Assembly: GCA_043809645.1 (NCBI GenBank)
Contig: JBDROX010000036.1
Span: 1-64,000 of the forward strand
DNA length: 64,000 nucleotides
Direction: 5' to 3'
Source of the DNA: JBDROX01 sp043809645
Lineage (GTDB): Bacteria; Patescibacteriota; Patescibacteriia; Magasanikbacterales; UBA922
The notes under the pieces are model-generated. The model was not told where the DNA came from, ran no database searches, and saw only the letters and a list, made by a program, of their open reading frames with translations. Shown one piece after another: positions 16,362 through 24,840 of the stretch (positions within the stretch are counted from its first letter, which is position 1; each line of letters starts with the position of its first letter). The translations under genes and the position numbers were made by a program.

Positions 16362-16817
16362 ATGTTCAAGCTTACTATGAGAAATACAAAGAGTGGATTT
16401 ACACTCATCGAGCTCCTTGTTGTTATTGCAATCATTGGATTGCTCTCAACCCTTGCGGTAGTTGCTCTTGGTTCTGCCAGACAGAAAGCCAGAGACTCAC
16501 TCAGGCTCTCTGACCTAAAGGAAATGCAAGTGGCACTCGAGTTGCATTATACTGACAAGAGTTCATACCCTGTACAAGCTGAAGTAGTCACACTAGGAAG
16601 TGGAAATTTTGCATGTTTAAATATCGATGGTTTTAGTGCTTCTGGTTGTGCCAATCCATACAAAGGAAATATTCCTCAAGATCCAGGTGAGTCAGTCTAT
16701 CAATATATTTCAAGTGATGGTTCTTCCTATGCAATATCTGCAATCCTAGAGGGTGAGATCGGCGGCTTGAATGATGGAACAGTGCAGGCATCTCCATCAG
16801 GAATATCAAATCAATAG
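16362..16817 (+). CDS. Type IV pilin / prepilin
   Basis: 151 aa. Class III signal NTKSGFTLIELLVVIAIIG: cleavage after Gly by PilD, then Phe1, Glu5 and a hydrophobic N-terminal helix. Followed by a pseudopilin-type body (ARQKARDSLRLSDLKEMQVALELHY) and a small C-terminal domain with two Cys (ACLNIDGFSASGC), a likely disulfide. Major pilin or pseudopilin. Followed by a terminator. Confidence 0.92.
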   Translation: MFKLTMRNTKSGFTLIELLVVIAIIGLLSTLAVVALGSARQKARDSLRLSDLKEMQVALELHYTDKSSYPVQAEVVTLGSGNFACLNIDGFSASGCANPYKGNIPQDPGESVYQYISSDGSSYAISAILEGEIGGLNDGTVQASPSGISNQ

Positions 16818-16835
16818 CTGTAGTTGAATAGGTGA

Positions 16836-16864
16836 AACACTCTCCCCTGGAGGGTGTTTTTTTT
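16836..16864 (+). terminator. Terminator after the pilin gene
   Basis: ACACTCTCC pairs with GGAGGGTGT around a CCT loop, followed by eight T. Confidence 0.85.
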
Positions 16865-16873
16865 GATGTAGCA

Positions 16874-16882
16874 TGATATACT
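16874..16882 (+). promoter_or_regulatory. Extended -10 promoter (TGATATACT) of pilD
   Basis: TGATATACT ends directly before a GTG (16883) and 10 nt before the ATG (16892). A GTG touching the -10 box cannot be in the transcript, so the ATG is the start and the mRNA is almost leaderless. Confidence 0.65.
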
Positions 16883-16891
16883 GTGAACACT

Positions 16892-17650
16892 ATGGAAATA
16901 CTATTTTCATCTTTTTTGTTTCTCATCGGGCTCATTCTTGGCAGTTTTTTGAATGCCTGGATCTATAGTCTAAGAGAAGAAATCAGTATCCGGGGCAGGA
17001 GATCTATGTGCCCAGAGTGCAAGAAAGATATTGCTTGGTATGATAATATTCCGGTGCTCAGCTTTTTTCTGTTGCGTGGAACATGTCGACCATGTAAGAA
17101 TAGTATTTCTTGGCAATACCCAATCGTAGAGCTCTTCATGGGAATTGTATTTGTCTTTTTAGGCAGCTTTCATCAGCTAGACGTCTTACTCATCGCCAAG
17201 GATGGATTTATCATCTTCTTCCTTACACTCATATTTGTATACGATCTGCGATATCAGCAGATTCCAGATATTGCTACTATTGCTCCTGCCACTGCAGTAT
17301 TCATAGTTACACTCCTCATGTCACCACTCAGCTGGGCGAGTATGTTGATTGGAGTCGGTGTAGGGGCAAGCTTTTTTCTTCTCCAATTCTTCATTTCAAA
17401 AGGGCGTTGGATTGGGGCAGGAGACATTAGTCTTGGGGCATTCATGGGTGTGATTCTCGGTTGGCCACTCACTTTTTTTGCTCTCGTCCTCGCGTATATT
17501 GGAGGGGCGGTCCTTAGTGTGGTATTGATTGCACTCAAGAAAACTACAAGAAAAAGTAAAGTACCATTTGGAACATATCTAGCAATAGCAACATGTATCT
17601 GTATGTTTTGGGGTGCGGAAATTGTGAGTTGGTATATTGGACTGATGTAA
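16892..17650 (+). CDS. pilD: Prepilin peptidase / N-methyltransferase
   Basis: 252 aa from the ATG at 16892. N-terminal LILGSFLNAWIYSL followed by two CxxC zinc pairs (CPECKKD and CRPCKNS), then TM helices with the aspartyl protease residues in VYDLRYQQIPD and GAGDISLGAFMG. Inner-membrane enzyme that cleaves and methylates the prepilin encoded just upstream. In-frame GTG at 16883 rejected because of the promoter position. Confidence 0.93.
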   Translation: MEILFSSFLFLIGLILGSFLNAWIYSLREEISIRGRRSMCPECKKDIAWYDNIPVLSFFLLRGTCRPCKNSISWQYPIVELFMGIVFVFLGSFHQLDVLLIAKDGFIIFFLTLIFVYDLRYQQIPDIATIAPATAVFIVTLLMSPLSWASMLIGVGVGASFFLLQFFISKGRWIGAGDISLGAFMGVILGWPLTFFALVLAYIGGAVLSVVLIALKKTTRKSKVPFGTYLAIATCICMFWGAEIVSWYIGLM

Positions 17651-17654
17651 TACT

Positions 17655-18251
17655 ATGAATTCAAAGGTAATTGTCTGTGACCTGGATGGAATGATTAATA
17701 ATAATATCCCGTTCAGCAAAAAATATTCAAAAAAATTTGGTATTGAGGAATCTATCATGCTTGATTTTTTTTATAATGAATTTCAGGATTGTATTCTTGA
17801 CCGGGCAGACCTGAAGGAGGTACTGGGGAAGTATCTCAAAATATGGAAATGGCCAGGAACAGTAGAAGAATTGATTACCTATTGGTTTGAGGATGAGGTA
17901 AATCCAGACAAGGAGACGGTTGAAATAATTTCCACTCTCCGTGGGGATGGATTGATGACGTGTCTTCTCACAAATAATGAACGATACAGAATGAAATTTA
18001 TGTCAGAGAAACTTAACTTTGACAGTATGTTTGAAAAAGTATTTAGCTCTTATGAGATTGGATTCAAAAAACCTGAGCAGGAAGCCTTTTCATATGTATA
18101 TGAGCATGTGAATACAGTTGATTCTCTAGAGAAGAATGACTTTCTTTTCTGGGATGATGATCTAGATAATGTAAAGGGCGCACAAGAATTTGGATTTCAG
18201 GCATTTCAATTTACAAATGCAAAAGAGTTTGAAGAAATATGCAGAAAGTAG
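17655..18251 (+). CDS. HAD family hydrolase
   Basis: 198 aa. HAD motif I CDLDGM (nucleophile Asp near the N-terminus), motif II LLTNN, motif III Lys in GFKKPEQEAF and motif IV FWDDDLDNVKGA. Cap type and length fit subfamily IA small phosphatases; substrate unknown. It starts 5 nt after pilD and overlaps ligA by 13 nt. Confidence 0.82.
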   Translation: MNSKVIVCDLDGMINNNIPFSKKYSKKFGIEESIMLDFFYNEFQDCILDRADLKEVLGKYLKIWKWPGTVEELITYWFEDEVNPDKETVEIISTLRGDGLMTCLLTNNERYRMKFMSEKLNFDSMFEKVFSSYEIGFKKPEQEAFSYVYEHVNTVDSLEKNDFLFWDDDLDNVKGAQEFGFQAFQFTNAKEFEEICRK

Positions 18252-20257
18252 AACAGCACATTAGTAAGCTTCGTGCCCAAATAGATGATCTCAGATACAA
18301 GTATCATGTCCTTAATGATCCTGAAGTAACGGATAAGATGTATGAAGGTCTCGTGGATGAACTTCGAAAGATAGAGTCAGCTCATCCTGAATTCATTACA
18401 CCAGACTCCCCAACGCAGCGTGTCGCCACAGAGCCAAGCAAGAAGTTTCAAAAAGTAGAGCACGTTGCCAAACAGTGGTCTTTGAAAGACGCTTTTTCCA
18501 AAGATGACCTAGAGAAGTGGGAAGAAAGGGTAAAAAAGTTGCTAGAGAAGAAACTTGGTAGTATTCCAAAAGATTTAGATTATACCTGTGAGCTCAAAAT
18601 TGATGGGCTACACATCGTTCTCACATATGAGAAGGGAATTCTCAAAACTGCAGCCACTCGTGGTGATGGAAAGATTGGAGAAGATGTGACTCAGAATATT
18701 CGAACCATTGGAAGCGTTCCGCTCAAACTTAAGAAAGATATTGACCTCATTGCAGAGGGTGAAGTCTGGATGGCTAGCTCTATGCTGGAGAGGATTAATA
18801 AGAAGAGAGAAAAAACAGATGAGCAACCTTTCGCTAATCCAAGAAATGCTGCTGCTGGTACTATTCGTCAGCTAGATCCATCTATTGTGGCGAAAAGAAG
18901 ACTCTCTCTCACTGTCTACGATATTTCTGGTGGAGAGATACCCGAGTCTCAGGAAAAAGAGTTGAAAGATCTCAAGGGTCTTGGATTCCTTACAGACTCT
19001 CATTGGAAAGTTTGCAGGAATATGGATTATGTCATGAAAATGTACGATGCCTGGAAGGGCAAGCTCAAGTCAAATCCATACTGGGTAGACGGACTGGTTA
19101 TCAAAGTAAATAAGAGAGAGTACCAGGATATTCTCGGCTACACAGGAAAAGATCCTCGATGGGCAATAGCAATGAAATTCCCAGCAGAGCAGGGGATAAC
19201 CAAGGTAAAGGATATTTATGTGCAAGTAGGCCGAACTGGTGCACTCACACCAGTGGCACTGATGGAGCCTGTACATCTAGCAGGCACTACTGTGACGCAT
19301 GCAACACTTCACAATTTTGATGAGATTGATAGACTGGGGGTGCGAGTAGGAGATACCGTTGTAGTAGAAAAAGCAGGAGACATCATTCCAAAAGTTGTAA
19401 GAGTTCTAGAGAAGATGAGGGTGGGGAAAGAAAAAAAGTACAGAGCACCGAAGAAATGTCCAATCTGTCACAGTGACGTTGTAAAAAAGAAAATTCTTGA
19501 TAAGAAGCAAGAAGATTCTGCTGCGCTTTTTTGTGAAAATAAAAAATGTTATGCACAAGAGCTCAGAAGAATAGGACATTTTGTTTCAAAAAAAGCTTTT
19601 AATATTGACGGGATGGGCAAGAAAATTGTTGAGCAGCTTGTACAGGAAGGGTTAGTTAAAAATGTTGTAGATATCTTCTCGCTCACAAAAGGAGATCTGG
19701 AGCCATTGGAAAGATTTGCAGAAAAGTCTGCAGAGAATCTTGTTGATTCAATCGAGTCTGCTAAGGATGTTACACTTGCTCGCTTTATTTTTGGCCTTGG
19801 CGTTCGACATGTTGGTGAGGAGACAGCCATTGCCCTTGCAAATGTGTTTGGGAGTCTTGAAAAGATTATGTCAGCTAGTCTCGGGGAGCTCACTTCTGTT
19901 GAAGATGTTGGTCCACGGGTTGCGGAATCTCTTAGAGAATATTTTGATCGAAAAGAAAATCAACTACTTGTTTCTGATTTACAGAAAAATGGAGTAAAAA
20001 TAAAGAGATTAGAACACAAAGTGAAAGGTAAAAAATTATCTGGAAAAACATTTGTAATCACGGGAACCTTGCAGTTATTCACGCGTGATGAAGCAAAGGA
20101 TGAGATTCGAGAGTTCGGTGGAAGTGTTTCTGATAGCGTTAGTAAGAAAACTGACTATGTGGTGGTAGGTGAGAATCCTGGAAGCAAGGCAACAAAAGCA
20201 AGGGATCTAGGAGTGAAATTGCTTAATGAGTCTGAATTTAAGAAGTTGATTAAATAA
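18239..20257 (+). CDS. ligA: NAD+-dependent DNA ligase
   Basis: 672 aa, full length. Adenylation Lys120 in CELKIDG, OB-fold (VGRTGALTPVALMEPV), four-Cys zinc finger (CPICHSD...CENKKC), helix-hairpin-helix region and C-terminal BRCT domain (GKTFVITGTLQLFTRDEAK...). Joins nicks in replication and repair. Overlaps the HAD gene by 13 nt in another frame. Confidence 0.97.
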   Translation: MQKVEQHISKLRAQIDDLRYKYHVLNDPEVTDKMYEGLVDELRKIESAHPEFITPDSPTQRVATEPSKKFQKVEHVAKQWSLKDAFSKDDLEKWEERVKKLLEKKLGSIPKDLDYTCELKIDGLHIVLTYEKGILKTAATRGDGKIGEDVTQNIRTIGSVPLKLKKDIDLIAEGEVWMASSMLERINKKREKTDEQPFANPRNAAAGTIRQLDPSIVAKRRLSLTVYDISGGEIPESQEKELKDLKGLGFLTDSHWKVCRNMDYVMKMYDAWKGKLKSNPYWVDGLVIKVNKREYQDILGYTGKDPRWAIAMKFPAEQGITKVKDIYVQVGRTGALTPVALMEPVHLAGTTVTHATLHNFDEIDRLGVRVGDTVVVEKAGDIIPKVVRVLEKMRVGKEKKYRAPKKCPICHSDVVKKKILDKKQEDSAALFCENKKCYAQELRRIGHFVSKKAFNIDGMGKKIVEQLVQEGLVKNVVDIFSLTKGDLEPLERFAEKSAENLVDSIESAKDVTLARFIFGLGVRHVGEETAIALANVFGSLEKIMSASLGELTSVEDVGPRVAESLREYFDRKENQLLVSDLQKNGVKIKRLEHKVKGKKLSGKTFVITGTLQLFTRDEAKDEIREFGGSVSDSVSKKTDYVVVGENPGSKATKARDLGVKLLNESEFKKLIK

Positions 20258-20264
20258 CCCTTTG

Positions 20265-20273
20265 TGATAGAAT
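20265..20273 (+). promoter_or_regulatory. Extended -10 promoter (TGATAGAAT) of gatCA
   Basis: The -10 box ends 6 nt before the gatC ATG, so the transcript should begin at or within a base or two of the start codon (leaderless). Confidence 0.55.
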
Positions 20274-20279
20274 ACCTTC

Positions 20280-20573
20280 ATGAAATTGGATAAAGAAGCA
20301 ATTGAAAACATTGCATCATTAACACGCCTAGAGCTCTCAGAGCCAGAAAAAGCCATGTATGCCGAGCAGCTCTCGGCTATTTTGGATTACATAGAAAGAT
20401 TGTCTGAAGTCAATACTGACTCCACTAGAGAAACATCTCAGGTTACAGGGCTTGAAGATATTGTACGCGAAGACAAAGCCAAAGATTGTCCTGCAGAGGT
20501 GAAAAAGAGAATACTCAATCAATTTCCAGAAAAAGAGAATAATCTCTTGAAAGTTAAGGCAGTGTTTGGATAG
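20280..20573 (+). CDS. gatC: Asp/Glu-tRNA amidotransferase subunit C
   Basis: 97 aa. Typical GatC start (IENIASLTRLELSEPEK) and middle (QLSAILDYIERLSEVNT). It wraps GatA and GatB in the complex that amidates Glu-tRNA-Gln and/or Asp-tRNA-Asn. gatA follows after 1 nt; gatB is not in the window. Confidence 0.93.
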   Translation: MKLDKEAIENIASLTRLELSEPEKAMYAEQLSAILDYIERLSEVNTDSTRETSQVTGLEDIVREDKAKDCPAEVKKRILNQFPEKENNLLKVKAVFG

Positions 20574-20574
20574 T

Positions 20575-21996
20575 ATGAGAGAATTACATACGCTCACAAT
20601 CAGAAAAGCCCATGATGGTCTTAAGAACGGAGACTTCACATCATTGGAGCTCACGAAGGCATGTCTCGGACAAATAAAAAAGCGCAATAAGAATATTAAT
20701 GCGTTTATTTCTGTATTTGATAAAGATGCTCTAGAGGAAGCAAGCAAAGCAGATGAGCTTATTTCAAAAGGAAGACAGAAAGTACTAACCGGCATTCCTT
20801 TTTCAGTAAAAGATGCTATATGTACTCTGGACTCACGATCTACTGGTGCGGCAAAGATATTGGATAATTACAGAGCACCGTATGAGGCTACTGTGATTAC
20901 AAAAATACGGGAGCAGAGTGCTGTACTCCTCGGAAAGACGAATTGTGACTCATTCGGGCATGGTGCAAGTAATGAGAATTCCATGTATGGACCTGTGAGG
21001 AATCCTCACGATGAAAAACGTGTAGCAGGGGGGTCTTCTGGTGGTGCCGCAGCAGCTGTTGCGGACAATCAATGTATATTTTCTATTGCAGAGGATACTG
21101 GTGGCTCTATTCGTCAGCCAGCGAGCTTCTGTGGTGTAGTAGGTCTCAGGCCATCCTATGGAAGAAATTCACGCTATGGAATCATGCCGATGGCAAGCTC
21201 CCTCGACACTGTTGGGCCAATCACCAAGACAGTCGAAGACACTGCGATACTTATGGAGATTATGGCAGGAAAAGATGAAAAAGATGCAACAACATATAGT
21301 GACACTGCCCCGATGTATACAAAGGAAATCAATAAAAAGGCAAAAAAACTAAACATTGGCATTCCAAAAGAATACTTTGAGGTGGATGGTTTTGATGAAG
21401 AAGTGAAGAAATCAGTCTTGGCGCAAATCGATACTCTCAGAGAAGCTGGTCATGAGATAACTGAGATCAATCTCCCAATGACAGAGTACGCTATAGCAGT
21501 GTATTATATTCTCGTCCCAAGTGAGGATAGCTCAAACCTAGGGAGATTGGATGGCATTCGGTATGGTGTAAGGGAAAAAGGAAAGAATCTTGGGGGTGTG
21601 TATGCGGCGTCGAGAGCAAAGGGGTTTCCAGATGAAGTGAAGAGGAGGATCATGACAGGGACATTTGCGCTTTCATATGGGTATTACGATGCATATTACA
21701 AGAAAGCACAGAAAGTCAGAACACTCATCAGTCAGGATTTTGAAAAGGCTTTTGAGAATGTTGATCTTATTCTGACTCCAACCGCACCAACAACAGCATT
21801 TAAACTTGGTGAAAAGAAAAATGACGTCATTGCAATGTACCTTGCAGATGTTTTCGTCTGTCCAGCCGCGATAGCTGGACTTCCTGCGATTTCAATTCCA
21901 GTAGGAAAGGACAACAATGGTCTTCCAATCGGTATGCAGATTATTGGACCAAGACTTGGGGAAATAGAAGTTCTTTCACTTGCAGCTAGAATATAA
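20575..21996 (+). CDS. gatA: Asp/Glu-tRNA amidotransferase subunit A
   Basis: 473 aa amidase from the ATG at 20575. Ser-cisSer-Lys triad: Lys in PFSVKDAI, Ser in AGGSSGGAA and Ser in DTGGSIRQPAS. It releases ammonia from glutamine for tRNA-dependent amidation. An in-frame TTG at 20566 would overlap gatC and is less likely. Glu-tRNA supplied by GltX (59160) is its probable substrate precursor. Confidence 0.96.
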   Translation: MRELHTLTIRKAHDGLKNGDFTSLELTKACLGQIKKRNKNINAFISVFDKDALEEASKADELISKGRQKVLTGIPFSVKDAICTLDSRSTGAAKILDNYRAPYEATVITKIREQSAVLLGKTNCDSFGHGASNENSMYGPVRNPHDEKRVAGGSSGGAAAAVADNQCIFSIAEDTGGSIRQPASFCGVVGLRPSYGRNSRYGIMPMASSLDTVGPITKTVEDTAILMEIMAGKDEKDATTYSDTAPMYTKEINKKAKKLNIGIPKEYFEVDGFDEEVKKSVLAQIDTLREAGHEITEINLPMTEYAIAVYYILVPSEDSSNLGRLDGIRYGVREKGKNLGGVYAASRAKGFPDEVKRRIMTGTFALSYGYYDAYYKKAQKVRTLISQDFEKAFENVDLILTPTAPTTAFKLGEKKNDVIAMYLADVFVCPAAIAGLPAISIPVGKDNNGLPIGMQIIGPRLGEIEVLSLAARI

Positions 21997-22028
21997 ATCT
22001 TAATCCTAGATTTTTAAATATAAATTTC

Positions 22029-23396
22029 ATGAAAAAGGAGACCATCGAAAAATCAAAAAAAGATGCAGAAAAGGATTTTAACTATCTGATAAATGAAACA
22101 GGGGAGTATCGTGATACATGGAGAATATTTCGAATCATGGCAGAGTTCATAGAAGGATATCAATTCCTCTCTAGCCTAGACAAAGAGGTAACTATTCTCG
22201 GTTCTGCCAGGCTTGCAGAAGACCACAAGTATGCGAAGAAGGCTACCGACCTTGGTTTCCTACTTGCAAAAAAGGGATATACGACGATTACAGGTGGTGG
22301 TCCTGGTATTATGCAGGCAGCGAACAAAGGAGCATTCGAGGCTGGTGGCCAATCTATTGGACTAAATATTCAGCTTCCGTTTGAACAGCGTATCAATCCA
22401 TATGTAACCAAGTCGACAGCATTTTACTATTTTTTTACTCGCAAGGTGATGTTGACAAGTCCAGCGCATGCTTTGGTATTCTTTCCTGGTGGATTTGGGA
22501 CTATGGATGAATTCTTCGAGGTTGTTGATCATATTGAGCTTGGAAAAATGTGTGGGGTACCTGTGATCCTCTTTGGGTCTGATTTTTGGAAACCTCTCGT
22601 AGAATTTTTGAAGAAAGACTGTTGTAAAGTCGGTTCTATTCATGTGGAAAAAGTCTCAGAGTGGTTGATAGTCGATAGTGAAGAAGAAGTCTTGGAAGTT
22701 ATTGAAAATTTTGATAGATCAAATTATGATAAATGCGAGCTTGCTCCAATGAACTTTCACAAGAACACAAAGGATATTGACTGGAGAATATTTCGAATCA
22801 TGGCAGAGCTTGTAGAGGGGTTTGAACTCCTTACCGGTCTTGTCGAGGGTGTCACTGTGTTGGGAACCAAGAGTATGGAAGATGGAAATCCATACTATGA
22901 TGCTGCATACACACTTGGTAGAGAGCTCGGGAACCATGGCTATGCTGTAGTCACTGGTGGAGCTTCGGGAATTGCAGAAGCTGCTAACAAAGGTGCTATG
23001 GAGGTTGGTGCGGAGTCATATGGTATTGGAATGGAAGTATTTGGGAAGAGTAGGATGAATCAGTATGTGACAAAATCAATATCATTCCGATATCCATTTA
23101 CCAGAAAGCTGATTGTGACAGCCCCATCAAAGGCATTTGTCTTCTTTCCTGGTGGTCTTGGAACTATGCATCAGTTCTTCGAAGTGTTGACCCTCATACA
23201 AACAGGAAAGATGCAGCAGATTCCTATTATTCTCTTTGATTCATCCTTTTGGGGTGATTTAGATAACTATATTTCAGAAACACTTGCAAAGAATTTTAAG
23301 ACAATCTCAAAAAAAGATTGTGAATACTATACAATCGTAGATGATATTGGGGTTGCTATGGATATTATTAAAAAATTTCGAGGAAAAGAGGATTAG
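22029..23396 (+). CDS. Tandem-duplicated LOG family protein
   Basis: 455 aa made of two LOG/TIGR00730 Rossmann domains (~30-225 and ~255-450). LOG enzymes hydrolyse nucleoside 5'-monophosphates to base and ribose phosphate. Copy 1 has TGGGPGIM and PGGFGTMDE (153-161) with the catalytic Glu161. Copy 2 has TGGASGI and PGGLGTMHQ (374-382), with Gln382 in place of that Glu, so it is probably inactive or structural. Each copy begins with a W/DWRIFRIMAE(F/L) helix, confirming duplication. lgt follows after 1 nt. Confidence 0.9.
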   Translation: MKKETIEKSKKDAEKDFNYLINETGEYRDTWRIFRIMAEFIEGYQFLSSLDKEVTILGSARLAEDHKYAKKATDLGFLLAKKGYTTITGGGPGIMQAANKGAFEAGGQSIGLNIQLPFEQRINPYVTKSTAFYYFFTRKVMLTSPAHALVFFPGGFGTMDEFFEVVDHIELGKMCGVPVILFGSDFWKPLVEFLKKDCCKVGSIHVEKVSEWLIVDSEEEVLEVIENFDRSNYDKCELAPMNFHKNTKDIDWRIFRIMAELVEGFELLTGLVEGVTVLGTKSMEDGNPYYDAAYTLGRELGNHGYAVVTGGASGIAEAANKGAMEVGAESYGIGMEVFGKSRMNQYVTKSISFRYPFTRKLIVTAPSKAFVFFPGGLGTMHQFFEVLTLIQTGKMQQIPIILFDSSFWGDLDNYISETLAKNFKTISKKDCEYYTIVDDIGVAMDIIKKFRGKED

Positions 23397-23397
23397 T

Positions 23398-24165
23398 ATG
23401 ATTCCTTGGTTTCAGTTCACAGTAGTACATATTGGACCCATACCTATCCAGGTGTGGGGCTTTTTTGTAGCACTTGGAATGCTCGTTTCGATGATGATCA
23501 TAGCAAAGAGATCAAAACAGTATGACCTTAACAAAGAAGTGATGATGGATCTCGGTCTTTGGATGCTTGTCTGTGGGGTTGTCTTTGCAAGACTCTTCCA
23601 TATTTTCTTTTATGAACTAGGCTTCTATATTTCAAATCCTGTCGAGATGTTAAAAATCTGGCATGGGGGCCTTTCATCTTTCGGAGGTTTGTTTGGCGCT
23701 CTTATTGTCATACCTTTCTATCTCAAGAAAAAAAAGATTAGAAAAAGTGAAATATTGAAAATAGCTGACCTTCTCAGTTTTTCTGCACTGTTTGGGTGGA
23801 TTATTGGAAGGGTCGGCTGTTTCATAATTCATGATCATATCGGAAGGAAATCTGGGTTTTTCCTTGCAATTGGGAGTCCTGATGGGTCTAGACTAGAGAT
23901 GGCACTGTTGGAAATCATTGCATTGATTCCTTTGGCCTATTTTTTCTTTCTTATGGACAAAAAAAAGAAGTCATATGGTTTCATAACCAGTATGTTGTTC
24001 ATGTATTATGGTATTGTTCGTTTTTTTCTTGATTTTTTTCGTGCCACAGACATCACAGCTGCCGATGTCAGATATCTAGGATTGACCCCAGGGCAATACT
24101 TTGCTATTGTGCTTCTAATCTTTGGGGGGTATCTATACACACGGAGAGTTCGCATAGTGGTCTAG
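23398..24165 (+). CDS. lgt: Prolipoprotein diacylglyceryl transferase
   Basis: 255 aa from the ATG at 23398, about seven TM helices. Lgt features: IQVWGFFVALGML at the N-terminus, WHGGLSSFGGL (family HGG motif) and GRVGCFIIHDHIG, a variant of the GRxGNFxNxE signature. Attaches diacylglycerol to lipobox Cys, for example of the LRR lipoprotein at 10270. Its last seven codons plus stop lie inside the tRNA-Ser gene (24143-24165). Confidence 0.93.
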   Translation: MIPWFQFTVVHIGPIPIQVWGFFVALGMLVSMMIIAKRSKQYDLNKEVMMDLGLWMLVCGVVFARLFHIFFYELGFYISNPVEMLKIWHGGLSSFGGLFGALIVIPFYLKKKKIRKSEILKIADLLSFSALFGWIIGRVGCFIIHDHIGRKSGFFLAIGSPDGSRLEMALLEIIALIPLAYFFFLMDKKKKSYGFITSMLFMYYGIVRFFLDFFRATDITAADVRYLGLTPGQYFAIVLLIFGGYLYTRRVRIVV

Positions 24166-24229
24166 TGCACTACCTTGGAAAGGTAGCATACCTGAAAGGG
24201 TATCGAGGGTTCGAATCCCTCACTCTCCG
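24143..24229 (+). tRNA. tRNA-Ser(GGA), overlapping the 3' end of lgt
   Basis: Acceptor GGAGAGT/ACTCTCC, anticodon stem CTACC/GGTAG with loop TTGGAAA (GGA), a long variable arm (class II) and T-arm GAGGGTTCGAATCCCTC. G discriminator, CCA not encoded. The first 23 nt are also lgt codons, so the mRNA and tRNA must be separated by processing or separate initiation. Confidence 0.93.
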
Positions 24230-24281
24230 CTATTTATTTTTTTATTTTACTTAAAGTTTTTGACATAAGCAATTCTGTTCT

Positions 24282-24449
24282 ATGAGTAGAAAAACAGCAG
24301 TTCTTCTCATTCGGATGATAGCGGTTGTCTCTATTGTGAATGCAGTTTCCAACATCTTCGAAGAAGGAAAGATGATGATTTATGATTTAAATGGTATACT
24401 ACTTGGCGTTGGTCTTCTCATTGTACCTCTCATGATGGGAAGAAAATAA
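24282..24449 (+). CDS. Small two-TM membrane protein (55 aa)
   Basis: ATG to TAA with a basic start (MSRKTAVLLIR), one hydrophobic helix (~6-22) and a second (LLGVGLLIVPLMMGRK). A TTGACA lies about 20 nt upstream at 24260. No known family. It is followed after 10 nt by another small membrane protein, supporting reality. Confidence 0.5.
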   Translation: MSRKTAVLLIRMIAVVSIVNAVSNIFEEGKMMIYDLNGILLGVGLLIVPLMMGRK

Positions 24450-24459
24450 CCCAAAGAAT

Positions 24460-24801
24460 ATGCAACCAAAAGTTCTTCTATTGACTTTATTAACATTGGG
24501 AGCTATTGGATCACTGGGCTATTGGATGTTCACCAGTGGTCAGTACACTATACGTGGCTGGTTTGAAGAGGATGAGTTAGTTCTCGAGCTATATTCTGAT
24601 GAGGCATATAATATTGCATTTTTGAGTGCTTGTTCTGAAGAGGGGCAAGTAACTCCAGACTTTGAAATAAATGAGGGGACCAGGACATGGTGGTTTGATA
24701 TGGTTGCTGATAAACCAGGATGTAATCCAGCGTGTGTTGTTGACGACGTAACAAAAGAAGCTGAAATTAACTGGAGGTGTACAGGGCTCACCCCTCAGTA
24801 A
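24460..24801 (+). CDS. Signal-anchored hypothetical protein (113 aa)
   Basis: N-terminal hydrophobic helix (VLLLTLLTLGAIGSLGYWMF), then an exported domain of ~85 residues with four Cys (ACSEEG, PGCNPACVVD, WRCTG), suggesting two disulfides. It has an E/D-rich linker. No family recognised. Ends before a bidirectional terminator. Confidence 0.65.
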   Translation: MQPKVLLLTLLTLGAIGSLGYWMFTSGQYTIRGWFEEDELVLELYSDEAYNIAFLSACSEEGQVTPDFEINEGTRTWWFDMVADKPGCNPACVVDDVTKEAEINWRCTGLTPQ

Positions 24802-24808
24802 TACAAAT

Positions 24809-24840
24809 AAAAAAAACAGAACTGATTGCTCTGTTTTTTT
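24809..24840. terminator. Bidirectional terminator
   Basis: AAAAAACAGA and TCTGTTTTTT form the stem around a 9-nt loop, with A and T runs on both sides. Lies between convergent genes. Confidence 0.8.

Noticed and set aside
16883..16891. GTG start for pilD
   Set aside because: The GTG directly abuts the TATACT -10 box, so it would not be transcribed; the ATG at 16892 is used.
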